A stretch of 24,513 bases of DNA from Nostoc sp. CHAB 5834 (GTDB taxonomy: Bacteria > Cyanobacteriota > Cyanobacteriia > Cyanobacteriales > Nostocaceae), in the NCBI GenBank assembly GCA_020829485.1, contig JAIVFU010000095.1, forward strand, positions 1 to 24,513, written 5' to 3'. Made by a program: the position numbers and the translations under genes. The notes beneath the pieces were generated by a model. The model made no database searches, was not told the DNA's origin, and was given only the letters and a program-made list of their open reading frames with translations. Positions 7,322-14,973 of the stretch are shown piece by piece (position 1 is the stretch's first letter; each line of letters begins with the position of its first letter).

Positions 7322-8485
7322 GTGGAAATTCAACTTGGGCGGGGAAAAACAGCTCGCAGAGCTTACGGAATAGATGAAATTGCTCTAGTCCCTGGTAACA
7401 GAACACTAGATCCCAGTTTGGCAGATACTAAGTGGCGTATTGGCAATATTGAGCGAGAAATTCCGATAATTGCCAGTGCGATGGATGGTGTGGTAGATGT
7501 TCGCATGGCTGTACGTTTGTCGGAGTTAGGAGCATTAGGTGTCCTCAATTTAGAGGGTATTCACACTCGCTATGCTGACCCAGAGCCAATATTAGATCGG
7601 ATTGCCTCTGTAGGTAAAGATGAATTTGTTGCCCTGATGCAAGAACTTTATGCCGAACCAATAAAGCCGGAATTAATTGAACAACGGATTCAGGAAATTA
7701 AACAACAAGGTGGCATTGCGGCAGTAAGTGCGACTCCAGCCGGTGCAAGTAAATACGGCGAGGCGGTGGCAAAAGCTGGGGCAGATTTATTTTTTGTACA
7801 GGCTACGGTAGTTTCTACTGCACATCTGTCACCAGAGTCTTTAGTACCACTTGATTTAGCAGAATTTTGCCGTTCCATGCCTATCCCTGTGGTGTTGGGG
7901 AATTGTGTAACTTACGAAGTCACTTTGAATTTGTTGAAAGCTGGGGCAGCTGGGGTACTGGTGGGAATTGGGCCTGGTGCTGCTTGTACGTCTCGTGGAG
8001 TCTTGGGTGTGGGTGTACCACAAGCGACTGCGATCGCAGATTGTGCCGCAGCACGAGATGATTACTACAAGGAAACTGGCAACTATATTCCTATTATTGC
8101 TGATGGCGGTTTAATCACCGGTGGCGACATTTGTAAATGCATCGCCTGCGGTGCCGATGGTGTAATGATTGGTTCTCCCTTTGCTAGAGCCGCAGAAGCC
8201 CCAGGACGAGGTTATCATTGGGGCATGGCGACTCCCAGCCCAGTCTTGCCCCGTGGCACCCGGATTCGCGTTGCCACCACCGGCAGCTTAGAGCAAATAC
8301 TCATTGGCCCAGCAGGGCTAGATGATGGCACTCACAATCTTTTAGGAGCCTTAAAGACCAGTATGGGCACTTTAGGAGCCAAAAATATTAAAGAAATGCA
8401 ACAAGTGGAAGTTGTGATTGCGCCTTCTTTATTAACCGAGGGTAAAGTTTACCAAAAAGCTCAACAATTAGGTATGGGGAAATAG
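7322..8485 (+). CDS. guaB3: GuaB3-type IMP dehydrogenase/GMP reductase family protein
   Basis: A 387-residue TIM-barrel protein starting with GTG ([20 protein letters not shown]). It has the family's cysteine loop, [20 protein letters not shown], with Cys222, and the phosphate-binding [12 protein letters not shown] and [18 protein letters not shown] segments. There are no CBS domains, unlike GuaB. The layout matches the GuaB3 proteins of cyanobacteria and actinobacteria, usually labelled IMP dehydrogenase. From memory, work on the cyanobacterial protein found GMP reductase activity (GMP to IMP with NADPH), so the older label may be wrong. The residues after the cysteine (T-S-R) and the missing CBS domains fit either reading. 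It stands alone, transcribed from the 298-base gap upstream. Confidence 0.85.
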   Translation: MEIQLGRGKTARRAYGIDEIALVPGNRTLDPSLADTKWRIGNIEREIPIIASAMDGVVDVRMAVRLSELGALGVLNLEGIHTRYADPEPILDRIASVGKDEFVALMQELYAEPIKPELIEQRIQEIKQQGGIAAVSATPAGASKYGEAVAKAGADLFFVQATVVSTAHLSPESLVPLDLAEFCRSMPIPVVLGNCVTYEVTLNLLKAGAAGVLVGIGPGAACTSRGVLGVGVPQATAIADCAAARDDYYKETGNYIPIIADGGLITGGDICKCIACGADGVMIGSPFARAAEAPGRGYHWGMATPSPVLPRGTRIRVATTGSLEQILIGPAGLDDGTHNLLGALKTSMGTLGAKNIKEMQQVEVVIAPSLLTEGKVYQKAQQLGMGK

Positions 8486-8489
8486 AATT

Positions 8490-8560
8490 GGGGCATGGGG
8501 CATGGGGCATGGGGCATGGGTTATTAATTCTTCTTCCCCTGCCTCCCCTGCCTCCCCTGC
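8490..8560. repeat. Tandem repeats after guaB3: 4 x GGGGCAT and 9-base C-rich units
   Basis: Four exact GGGGCAT units fill 8490-8517, starting four bases after the guaB3 stop. After a short AT-rich spacer, CCCCTGCCT repeats follow at 8536-8560 (2.8 units). The G-rich and C-rich arrays could pair in RNA. An open frame runs through them but has repeat composition only. This is STRR-like non-coding DNA. Confidence 0.7.
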
Positions 8561-8666
8561 TTATTAAATTTTTCCAGCCCCCTAAACAATTGCTGGAAAA
8601 ATCCTATATCTCGCCTACAATAGAGATAGCGGAGACGAATGTTTCCGTTCACTCCTCACACCACAC

Positions 8667-8692
8667 TCCGCCCGGACTACTGTTCGGGCGGT
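8667..8692. terminator. GC-rich hairpin between guaB3 and trxA
   Basis: CCGCCCG and CGGGCGG flank a ten-base loop, giving a stable 7-bp stem, followed by TTCCTTATGTTT. It could end guaB3 transcripts or sit in the trxA leader. The T-run is weak, so the call is tentative. Confidence 0.35.
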
Positions 8693-8818
8693 TCCTTATG
8701 TTTATAAATAAAATAAGAGAGCTTCTTTGCAAATGTACATCCTCGGACTTCCAAGCTGAGGTTTTTGCTATGGTAGAATTTTCACCAAGCTCAGATATTA
8801 TTGGCAAAGGTTTTAGGC

Positions 8819-9157
8819 ATGTCAACAGCCGCGCAAGTTACCGATTCTAGTTTCAAGCAAGAAGTACTCGACAGCGATGTACCCGTTTTAGTTGACTTTT
8901 GGGCACCCTGGTGCGGACCATGCCGTATGGTAGCTCCTGTTGTCGATGAAATCTCCGAACAGTACGAAGGTAAAATTAAGGTCGTCAAAGTCAACACGGA
9001 TGAAAATCCTCAAGTTGCTAGTCAGTACGGCATCCGGAGTATTCCCACATTAATGATTTTTAAGGATGGAGCAAAAGTGGATATGGTGGTGGGCGCTGTG
9101 CCTAAAACTACATTAGCTTCCACTATCGAAAAGTATCTTACAGACAATCGGCAATAA
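8819..9157 (+). CDS. trxA: Thioredoxin, m-type
   Basis: A 112-residue thioredoxin starting [20 protein letters not shown]. The active site WCGPC has Cys32 and Cys35, the buried Asp26 is in [11 protein letters not shown], and cis-Pro76 is in [10 protein letters not shown]. It reduces disulfides in target enzymes and takes electrons from ferredoxin- or NADPH-thioredoxin reductase. The frame is open back to a TTG at 8801, but the ATG at 8819 gives the standard thioredoxin length and has AAAGG 8-12 bases upstream, so it is chosen. A TAGAAT near 8775 could be a -10 box. A long inverted repeat follows the gene. Confidence 0.95.
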   Translation: MSTAAQVTDSSFKQEVLDSDVPVLVDFWAPWCGPCRMVAPVVDEISEQYEGKIKVVKVNTDENPQVASQYGIRSIPTLMIFKDGAKVDMVVGAVPKTTLASTIEKYLTDNRQ

Positions 9158-9209
9158 ACTCATCTTGAGTTATTCATTGTGTTCTAACTTTAGGTTAATT
9201 TTTATAAAC

Positions 9210-9246
9210 AAGTTTGAGAGGCGCGAATTCCTCGTTTCTCAAACTT
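9210..9246. terminator. Bidirectional terminator candidate between convergent trxA and marC
   Basis: AAGTTTGAGA (9210-9219) is perfectly complementary to TCTCAAACTT (9237-9246). The interior GAGG/CCTC can extend the pairing. It lies in the gap between the two convergent genes, with T-rich sequence on both sides. Confidence 0.6.
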
Positions 9247-9288
9247 ATTTACGTTTGTATACAGTTTCAGAATATTTTTAGGAGTTTT

Positions 9289-9882
9289 CTAGCTCAAAAA
9301 CAACTCTTTAATTCCGGTACTACCAATTTCCACCGCTAGCGCCGCCAACAAAAAACCTAAAAGTTGAGTCACAATCACTCCACCTTCTGCACCAATCCAC
9401 TGGTCAATCAGATTTGCTAAACGCAAAATTAACCAAGTGACAAACATCGCCCCTACGATACCCACTGCGACAGCAATATGCGGACTCTGTGATTTCGACA
9501 TCAGCAACATCACCGTTGTCAAAGTCCCCGGCCCCGCTAATAGTGGTAAAGCTAGTGGAGTAATTGCGACATCCCGTCCTTCTTCAATAATCGGCTGATC
9601 TAATTCTCCTCGCAGCATTTGCAAGGCAATTAACAGCAATAATAGTCCTCCTGCTACTCGCAAAGAGCCAATACTAATTTCTAAGTAATTTAAAATTATT
9701 TGCCCTGCAAAGGCAAATAGCAAAAGAACTACGATCGCAATGATAATTGCTTTATCTATAACTTTGTTTCTTTGGTCTGGCATCATGCCCTTAGTCAAAA
9801 CTAAAACAATCGGTATATTGCCCACAGCATCCGCCAAGACAAACACAGCGATAAATGTTTGAATGAGAATAGGAATATCCAC
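9289..9882 (-). CDS. MarC/UPF0056 family integral membrane protein
   Basis: A 197-residue protein with about six hydrophobic segments, the MarC family layout. Family blocks visible are FIAVFVLADAVGNIPIVLVL at the N-terminus, LRVAGGLLLLLIALQML, and TPLALPLLAGPGTLTTVMLL in the middle. The function is not known: the original link to antibiotic resistance in E. coli did not hold. It starts with GTG at 9882 (MDIPILIQTF). It stands alone on - and converges on trxA. Confidence 0.85.
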   Translation of the reverse strand: MDIPILIQTFIAVFVLADAVGNIPIVLVLTKGMMPDQRNKVIDKAIIIAIVVLLLFAFAGQIILNYLEISIGSLRVAGGLLLLLIALQMLRGELDQPIIEEGRDVAITPLALPLLAGPGTLTTVMLLMSKSQSPHIAVAVGIVGAMFVTWLILRLANLIDQWIGAEGGVIVTQLLGFLLAALAVEIGSTGIKELFLS

Positions 9883-9986
9883 AGTACACAGCTTTTATCA
9901 AGGTTTGATCACAACCTAATCTTTATCTTGCTCAGTTTGCTATAACCCAGAGGAAGATTAAAATCAGCATAAAACAAGTCCCTTAA

Positions 9987-10188
9987 GTGGATGTTTGAAA
10001 AGTCCTCTTGTCGGTATCAAAAGTTTTAGATCCCCCTAAATCCACGCCAGTTGCTCATGGGGGAAACCCCCAAGACCGCACTGGCTCCCCGATGAATTGG
10101 GGGACTTTGACTCTTCCCCCTTTTTAAGGGGGGTTAGGGGGGATCAAAAGTGCCTAAAGTTACAGAGAAATACTTTTCAAACATCCTC
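9987..10188. mobile_element. MITE-like element, 202 bp, with TAA on both flanks
   Basis: The ends GTGGATGTTTGAAAAGT (9987-10003) and ACTTTTCAAACATCCTC (10172-10188) are inverted repeats matching at 16 of 17 positions. TAA stands directly outside both (9984-9986 and 10189-10191), consistent with a three-base target duplication. The interior is a second, imperfect inverted repeat (TAGATCCCCCTAAAT against TTAGGGGGGATCAAAA) with no gene. One matching end with the same TAA also occurs at 13541-13560. Confidence 0.75.
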
Positions 10189-10296
10189 TAAAGAAAATCT
10201 TGGCTGAGACATTTCTAATTAAGTTCCACAGATGTTGAAGTAGCGATATATTTTGATAATCTCTTTTCCATAAATCAACTGTTCATTGTTGAATCT

Positions 10297-11109
10297 ATGA
10301 AGTCTTATTTAGCCGCCGCTATTCAATTGACCAGTGTGCCCGATTTACAAAAAAATTTGGCGCAGGCAGAAGAATTAATAGAGCTTGCCGTGCGTCAAGG
10401 TGCCCAATTGGTAGGTTTGCCAGAAAACTTTTCCTATATGGGAGAAGAAAAAGACAAACTCGCGCAAGGTGATGCGATCGCTCTTGAAAGTGAAAAATTC
10501 CTCAAAAAAATGGCTCAACGCTTTCAAATTACGATCTTGGGCGGCAGCTTTCCAGTTCCGGTAGACAATACAGGCAAAGTTTATAACACCACTGTACTCA
10601 TCGACCCAAACGGTCAAGAACTTGCCCGCTACTACAAAGTACACCTATTTGATGTTGATGTCCCCGACGGCAACACCTATCGGGAATCCAGCACAGTTGT
10701 GGCTGGTACGCAACTACCACCTGTCCATTTTTCAGAAAAACTTGGTAATTTAGGGCTTTCCATTTGTTATGATGTCCGCTTCCCGGAACTGTACCGTCAT
10801 CTCGCAGATAAGGGAGCTGATGTTATCTTTATTCCCGCCGCCTTTACCGCCTTTACAGGCAAAGACCACTGGCAAGTACTACTACAAGCCAGAGCCATTG
10901 AAAATACCGCCTACGTCATTGCTCCTGCCCAAACAGGCAATAACTACGCCCGCCGTCTAACCCACGGTCACGCCGTTATTATCGACCCTTGGGGTGTAAT
11001 TTTAGCCGATGCTGGAGAGAAACCGGGAATTGCGATCGCAGAAATCAAGCCCACTAGACTTGAACAAGTTCGTCGTCAAATGCCCTCTTTACAGCATCGG
11101 GTGTTCTAG
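10297..11109 (+). CDS. Nitrilase-superfamily carbon-nitrogen hydrolase (Nit1/Nit2-like amidase)
   Basis: A 270-residue protein covering one full nitrilase domain. The catalytic triad is visible: Glu43 in GLPENFSYMG, Lys114 in YYKVHLFDVDVPDG, and Cys157 in LGLSICYDVRFPELYR. The C-terminal blocks HGHAVIIDPWGVILADAGEK and QMPSLQHRVF are those of Nit1/Nit2-type omega-amidases and deaminated-glutathione amidases, which remove dead-end products of transamination. That substrate is inferred from the overall pattern and is not proven. It is cytoplasmic with no signal peptide. The start is the ATG at 10297, about 100 bases after the MITE-like element, whose insertion may have altered the upstream region. 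Confidence 0.85.
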   Translation: MKSYLAAAIQLTSVPDLQKNLAQAEELIELAVRQGAQLVGLPENFSYMGEEKDKLAQGDAIALESEKFLKKMAQRFQITILGGSFPVPVDNTGKVYNTTVLIDPNGQELARYYKVHLFDVDVPDGNTYRESSTVVAGTQLPPVHFSEKLGNLGLSICYDVRFPELYRHLADKGADVIFIPAAFTAFTGKDHWQVLLQARAIENTAYVIAPAQTGNNYARRLTHGHAVIIDPWGVILADAGEKPGIAIAEIKPTRLEQVRRQMPSLQHRVF

Positions 11110-11201
11110 GGATTAGGGACTGGGAACACGGAGAGCAATACCGCCCTTATGAATATAGGGCTTCTTGAATGGAAGCAATATACTTTGACCTCACTTCCAT
11201 T

Positions 11202-11224
11202 CCTCTCTCCTAAAAGGAGAGAGG
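11202..11224. terminator. Perfect 10-bp hairpin downstream of the amidase gene
   Basis: CCTCTCTCCT and AGGAGAGAGG flank an AAA loop about 95 bases after the amidase stop. There is no clear T-run, so it may be a dispersed repeat that also serves as a terminator. Confidence 0.35.
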
Positions 11225-11311
11225 CTTTGAATTTTGCTCCCCAACGCTCGCTCTTAAGGGGCTGGGGGTTAGGTCTGTATTCCATGCAATAGAGAACTGC
11301 TATAAAATAAA

Positions 11312-11333
11312 AAACCGGGTATTTACCCGGTTT
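11312..11333 (-). terminator. Rho-independent terminator of the aldolase gene
   Basis: AAACCGGGTA and TACCCGGTTT form a 10-bp stem with a two-base loop. On the - strand it is followed by TTTATTTTAT, a U-tract in the right place downstream of the aldolase stop. A second hairpin lies between it and the gene. Confidence 0.7.
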
Positions 11334-11360
11334 CTGACAACATTAAAATCCTCGCTTTTT

Positions 11361-11387
11361 TAGGAGCATAGTCTTGCTATGCTCCTA
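11361..11387 (+). terminator. 11-bp hairpin next to the aldolase stop, oriented for + strand transcripts
   Basis: TAGGAGCATAG (11361-11371) pairs perfectly with CTATGCTCCTA (11377-11387) around TCTTG. It is followed on + by TTTATTTGTT, so it could block readthrough into the aldolase gene from the amidase side. Confidence 0.5.
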
Positions 11388-11404
11388 TTTATTTGTTGTC
11401 AAAA

Positions 11405-12484
11405 TTAAACTTTAGCAGCAGCTTTGGTAACAACGTTGAGTTCACCCTTAGCATACTTAGCAGCAAAATCTTCTAAAGAAATTTGCTTAATCTTGCTTGC
11501 GTTGCCAGCAGTACCAAATTGCTGATAGCGTTCAGAACAAACCTTCTGCATATATGTAATAGAAGGCTTGAGGAAGTGACGGGGGTCAAATTCCTCTGGT
11601 TTCTTAGCTAAAGCTTCACGGACAGCAGCAGTAATAGCCAAACGGTTGTCGGTGTCAATATTTACTTTACGTACACCGCTCTTGATCCCTTTTTGGATTT
11701 CTTCTACAGGTACACCGTAGGTTTCAGGAATTGCACCACCATACTGGTTAATCAGTGCAAGCAAATCTTCAGGTACAGAAGAAGAACCGTGCATTACCAG
11801 GTGGGTGTTAGGCAGACGGCGGTGAATTTCTTCAATACGGCTGATTGCCAAAATTTCCCCAGTCGGCTTGCGGGTAAACTTGTAAGCACCGTGGCTTGTG
11901 CCAATGGCAACAGCCAAAGCATCTACTTGGGTTGCTTCTACGAAGTCAACAGCTTCATCGGGGTCAGTTAACAGTTGAGAGTGGTCGAGTGTACCTTCAA
12001 ACCCGTGACCATCTTCAGCTTCACCAGCACCAGTTTCTAGAGAACCCAAACAACCGAGTTCACCTTCAACGCTGACACCCAAAGCATGAGCTACATTTAC
12101 AACTTCGCGGGTAACATTAACGTTGTACTCGAAGCTAGCGGGGGTCTTAGCATCAGCTTCTAAAGAACCATCCATCATCACGCTGGTGAAGTTGTTCTTA
12201 ATTGCTGAGTAGCAGGTAGCAGGAGCATTACCATGATCTTGGTGCATGACAATGGGAATCTGAGGATAGGTTTCTACCGCAGCCAAAATCAGGTGGCGCA
12301 AGAAGTTTTCTCCTGCATAATTACGAGCGCCGCGTGAAGCTTGCAAAATTACGGGGCTATCTGTCTCGACAGCAGCCTTCAGGATCGCCTGAATCTGCTC
12401 CAAATTGTTAACGTTGAAAGCTGGGATGCCGTAACCGTTTTCAGCTGCGTGATCCAACAGCAGCCGCAGTGGTACAAGCGCCAT
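11405..12484 (-). CDS. fbaA: Class II fructose-1,6-bisphosphate aldolase (Calvin-cycle type)
   Basis: A 359-residue zinc-dependent aldolase for both the Calvin cycle and glycolysis (fructose-1,6-/sedoheptulose-1,7-bisphosphate). The HQDHG motif at 81-85 gives the catalytic Asp83 and zinc ligand His84. Further markers are MMDGSLE, the second metal-binding region VMHGSSSVP, and [14 protein letters not shown] for phosphate binding. Length and sequence are those of the cyanobacterial CbbA/Fda type. The start ATG at 12484 has a strong ribosome binding site, AGGAGG, 9 bases upstream. The 280-base upstream gap is AT-rich and probably holds the promoter. The downstream hairpin at 11312 ends the transcript. 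Confidence 0.95.
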   Translation of the reverse strand: MALVPLRLLLDHAAENGYGIPAFNVNNLEQIQAILKAAVETDSPVILQASRGARNYAGENFLRHLILAAVETYPQIPIVMHQDHGNAPATCYSAIKNNFTSVMMDGSLEADAKTPASFEYNVNVTREVVNVAHALGVSVEGELGCLGSLETGAGEAEDGHGFEGTLDHSQLLTDPDEAVDFVEATQVDALAVAIGTSHGAYKFTRKPTGEILAISRIEEIHRRLPNTHLVMHGSSSVPEDLLALINQYGGAIPETYGVPVEEIQKGIKSGVRKVNIDTDNRLAITAAVREALAKKPEEFDPRHFLKPSITYMQKVCSERYQQFGTAGNASKIKQISLEDFAAKYAKGELNVVTKAAAKV

Positions 12485-12767
12485 AGATAGTCCTCCTAAT
12501 GTGGTTGTCAGCTAGTCGGTGTGAGAGAAGCGTAATTATTACGCTGAATCTTAAGAGTTTTTTCAACTTATAGGAAATTATAACTAGTGTGGTGTATCTA
12601 TGTTGAAAAACTTTACGCCATAGTTATTATAAATGTGTTCTATACTTGCCCTCTACTGCTGTAGTATGCCCTATACTTGCTCTGTGTTGCTGTACATTTA
12701 GTTACCCTACAGTTAGTCGCTCTGGTAGCCCACCATCCAAAATGGTCAAAATCTACAAGCGATCGCA

Positions 12768-13457
12768 TCAGGCAAAAGGCTCTAATATCTGGACAAATGC
12801 TGCGTGTTCAGGAGATTGCAAGCCTGTTTGTAAAACACTCAACACGGACTGCATATTCCCCGCTAATAACTCTGCAACCCCTAACCACAACCCTGGAAAA
12901 ATTTGACTTCGCAGAATACCGTTACTATCAGCAGCCAACTCTAGATACTCACCCTGTTCCAAATAGAACCAGGTCAATTTCTGATCAAGTACTTGCCAGA
13001 CGATATATTCTTTGACTCCATTGCGACGATAGGCTTGTTTTTTAGCATGGAGGTCGATGGCGACACTACTAGCAGCAATTTCGACAATTAACTCTGGTGC
13101 GCCTTCAATATAATCATCTTCACTCAGCCTTGCTTGACCACCCGCTTCTGGGTTGATCAGAAGTACAGCATCTGGTTGAGGTTCGTTATCTAAGTCTAGG
13201 CGCACAGTGGGTTCTACTCCTAGAGCTACACCAGGTGTAGCGGCTTCGTAAGTAAATAACCAACCAACAATCCAACCGTGCGGTTGACCGTGACTTCTAA
13301 AACGTAAAGCAGCAGGCATGTAGACAATTCCCTCAATCAATTCGGCTTTTTTCAAGTTAGGCATGGCGTTGTAACGACGCTCAAATTCATAAAGGCTGAG
13401 TTTGTCGCCATTTTCCAGAAGGGGAATTGTCCAATGCTGTGGAATTGTTTTTACCAT
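12768..13457 (-). CDS. Uma2 family (DUF820) putative endonuclease
   Basis: A 229-residue protein of the Uma2 family, expanded in cyanobacteria and carrying a PD-(D/E)XK nuclease fold. Visible active-site candidates are Glu42 (AELIEG), Asp96 (EPQPDAVLLI), Glu126 (PELIVEIAASS) and Lys139/Lys140 before AYRRNGVKEYIVW. No biological target is established for the family. Members are often scattered and duplicated. It stands alone between the aldolase and a PstS-like gene. The tail after about residue 195 (LLAGNMQSVLSVLQTGL and on) is longer than in many members. Confidence 0.85.
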   Translation of the reverse strand: MVKTIPQHWTIPLLENGDKLSLYEFERRYNAMPNLKKAELIEGIVYMPAALRFRSHGQPHGWIVGWLFTYEAATPGVALGVEPTVRLDLDNEPQPDAVLLINPEAGGQARLSEDDYIEGAPELIVEIAASSVAIDLHAKKQAYRRNGVKEYIVWQVLDQKLTWFYLEQGEYLELAADSNGILRSQIFPGLWLGVAELLAGNMQSVLSVLQTGLQSPEHAAFVQILEPFA

Positions 13458-13540
13458 GACAATGGTGTTTGGGATTAGTCTATGCTTATCCTACCGAATT
13501 GCAGAAATTTATTGGATGCTGCCATCGTCTTCTTTTAATC

Positions 13541-13560
13541 TAAGAGGATGTTTGAAAAGT
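13541..13560. repeat. Solo end of the 202-bp MITE-like family
   Basis: TAAGAGGATGTTTGAAAAGT is identical, with its leading TAA, to the inverted complement of the right end of the element at 9987-10188. I see no partner end nearby, so this is probably a decayed copy. Confidence 0.6.
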
Positions 13561-13615
13561 GTCGTAAAACTCGCCGCAGCAATGCAGAATAATGGAGAGT
13601 GCGATCGCTTCCCCA

Positions 13616-13648
13616 AGATCCCCGACTTCTTAGAGAAGTCAGGGATCT
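13616..13648. repeat. 15-bp stem hairpin, a dispersed repeat common in Nostoc-type genomes
   Basis: AGATCCCCGACTTCT and AGAAGTCAGGGATCT flank a TAG loop with one mismatch (a possible G-U pair). There is no T-run on either side, so it looks like a dispersed palindrome and not a terminator. Confidence 0.55.
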
Positions 13649-13683
13649 GATTGGATTAAAAGGGATATGGTGCGATCGCTGTA

Positions 13684-14757
13684 CTAACGAACCGCGACGA
13701 AACCAGCTTGCTCAATTGCTTTTTGCCCCTGGTCAGTTAATAAAAGTTTGCTATATGCATCTCCAATCTGCTGTTCCCGGCCTTTATTCTGCTTAATAAT
13801 CACAAATAAATTAGCAATCATAGGATAACTGCCATCTTTAATAGCCTGAGTATTTAGCTGGTTGCGCTGACGTAGACATTGCTCAGGTGACACTAGAGGT
13901 TCGCGGTAGGGGGCAATTAACTGACCAGAAGTGCTACCCAATGGCAAAGCCTTTACACTACATTGAGGTAATACTGAACGGGCAGAAGCATAATATATAC
14001 TACCTGGAGTTTTACTGAGTTGGCGCACTGCCTCTGTACTAGAGTACACATACTGCACATTAGAGCCAAGTGCTTGCCCCTTCAAGTTGCTGTTACTAAG
14101 GAATATTACTGTATCTGCGTCCTCTGGTCGTTGAGACAAAGGTGTAATGGGTAGATTTGGCCCACCTACTTGATTCCAGTTAGTAATTTTCCCTAAATAA
14201 ATCTGCTGTAATTGGTCAACAGTTAAACCAGGCACATTGAGTGAGGGGTTGACTACCACTGCTATCCCATCCATACCCACCTGACGTTGCTCAAGGGTGA
14301 AGCCTCGCTCTTTTGCCATAGCTTGTTCTTCATCTGTCAGGGGACGAGAAGACTGAGCAAAGTCTAGTTTCCCATCAAGCAACATCCGAATGCCGGAGCT
14401 AGAACCAGGGCTGTCATTAACAGGGTTTACGTAGCGTAATTGTAATTCAGGGCGATCGCTCTGGATCTGAGAATCTACCAATTGCCGGATAGATGCCCAA
14501 GCTGTACTGCCTCCGTAGTTGAATGAAGCATTGGGGACATTAGTAACTGTCTGAAAAGTTGATGCATTACTAGAAAGGCTGTTTACATTTTGATTAGAGG
14601 AATTAACGCTGTTGCGAGACAATAAATTCGGCTTCAGTAACCACCAAAGCAGTCCGCCAATAACCATAATTGTCAGCACTTTCCCAACAATCAAACCTCT
14701 AATAAAGAGGCCAATTTCACCGTTAATTAAAGCTTTTCTTTGATTTGTATTGTCCAT
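13684..14757 (-). CDS. Membrane-anchored PstS-like substrate-binding protein
   Basis: A 357-residue protein. One membrane segment (about 24-42, IVGKVLTIMVIGGLLWWLL) and a Ser/Asn-rich linker (about 48-75) precede a phosphate-binding-protein-like domain. Typical blocks are NYGGSTAW, SSGIRMLLDGKLDFAQSSRP, GMDGIAVVVNPSLNVPGLTV, LQQIYLGKITNWNQVGGPNL and a C-terminal VIIKQNKG...YSKLLLTDQGQKAI. The phosphate-contacting loop SSSGI is present. No ABC permease or ATPase gene is adjacent, so it may be a sensor or scavenger, not a transporter part. It lies 216 bases downstream of the kinase on the same strand, so the two may be co-transcribed. Confidence 0.8.
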   Translation of the reverse strand: MDNTNQRKALINGEIGLFIRGLIVGKVLTIMVIGGLLWWLLKPNLLSRNSVNSSNQNVNSLSSNASTFQTVTNVPNASFNYGGSTAWASIRQLVDSQIQSDRPELQLRYVNPVNDSPGSSSGIRMLLDGKLDFAQSSRPLTDEEQAMAKERGFTLEQRQVGMDGIAVVVNPSLNVPGLTVDQLQQIYLGKITNWNQVGGPNLPITPLSQRPEDADTVIFLSNSNLKGQALGSNVQYVYSSTEAVRQLSKTPGSIYYASARSVLPQCSVKALPLGSTSGQLIAPYREPLVSPEQCLRQRNQLNTQAIKDGSYPMIANLFVIIKQNKGREQQIGDAYSKLLLTDQGQKAIEQAGFVAVR

Positions 14758-14973
14758 ATCTTTAAATGTTGTTTATTCTATTTATCCTACAGGAATCTAT
14801 AAGTGTTTAGGTTAAGAACAAATCTGGAATAAGCCAGTTAATAGGGAATTTTATGATTACTGGTAAATGATGTAAGTCTTTCTCATGTATTAAGGCTCAA
14901 TTTCCTCTTTGGTAGTCTTTGCAATGGTGGAATTGCTTTTATAGACTCCTCTGTTAGCTCCTGATTTAGCGAC

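Noticed and set aside
8801..8818. TTG at 8801 as trxA start
   Set aside because: It would add MAKVLG, absent from typical m-type thioredoxins. The ATG at 8819 has a ribosome binding site and gives the standard length.
8488..8850. 120-residue open frame downstream of guaB3
   Set aside because: It runs through the GGGGCAT and CCCCTGCCT arrays and overlaps the trxA start in another frame. Its composition is repeat-driven.
10021..10150. C-run/G-run clusters considered as a CRISPR array
   Set aside because: The repeats are inverted, not direct, and unevenly spaced, and no unique spacers are present. It is the interior of a MITE-like element.
12646..13015. Open frames on + over the aldolase upstream region and the Uma2 gene
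   Set aside because: They are antisense shadows of the Uma2 gene on -, with no start signal or family pattern.
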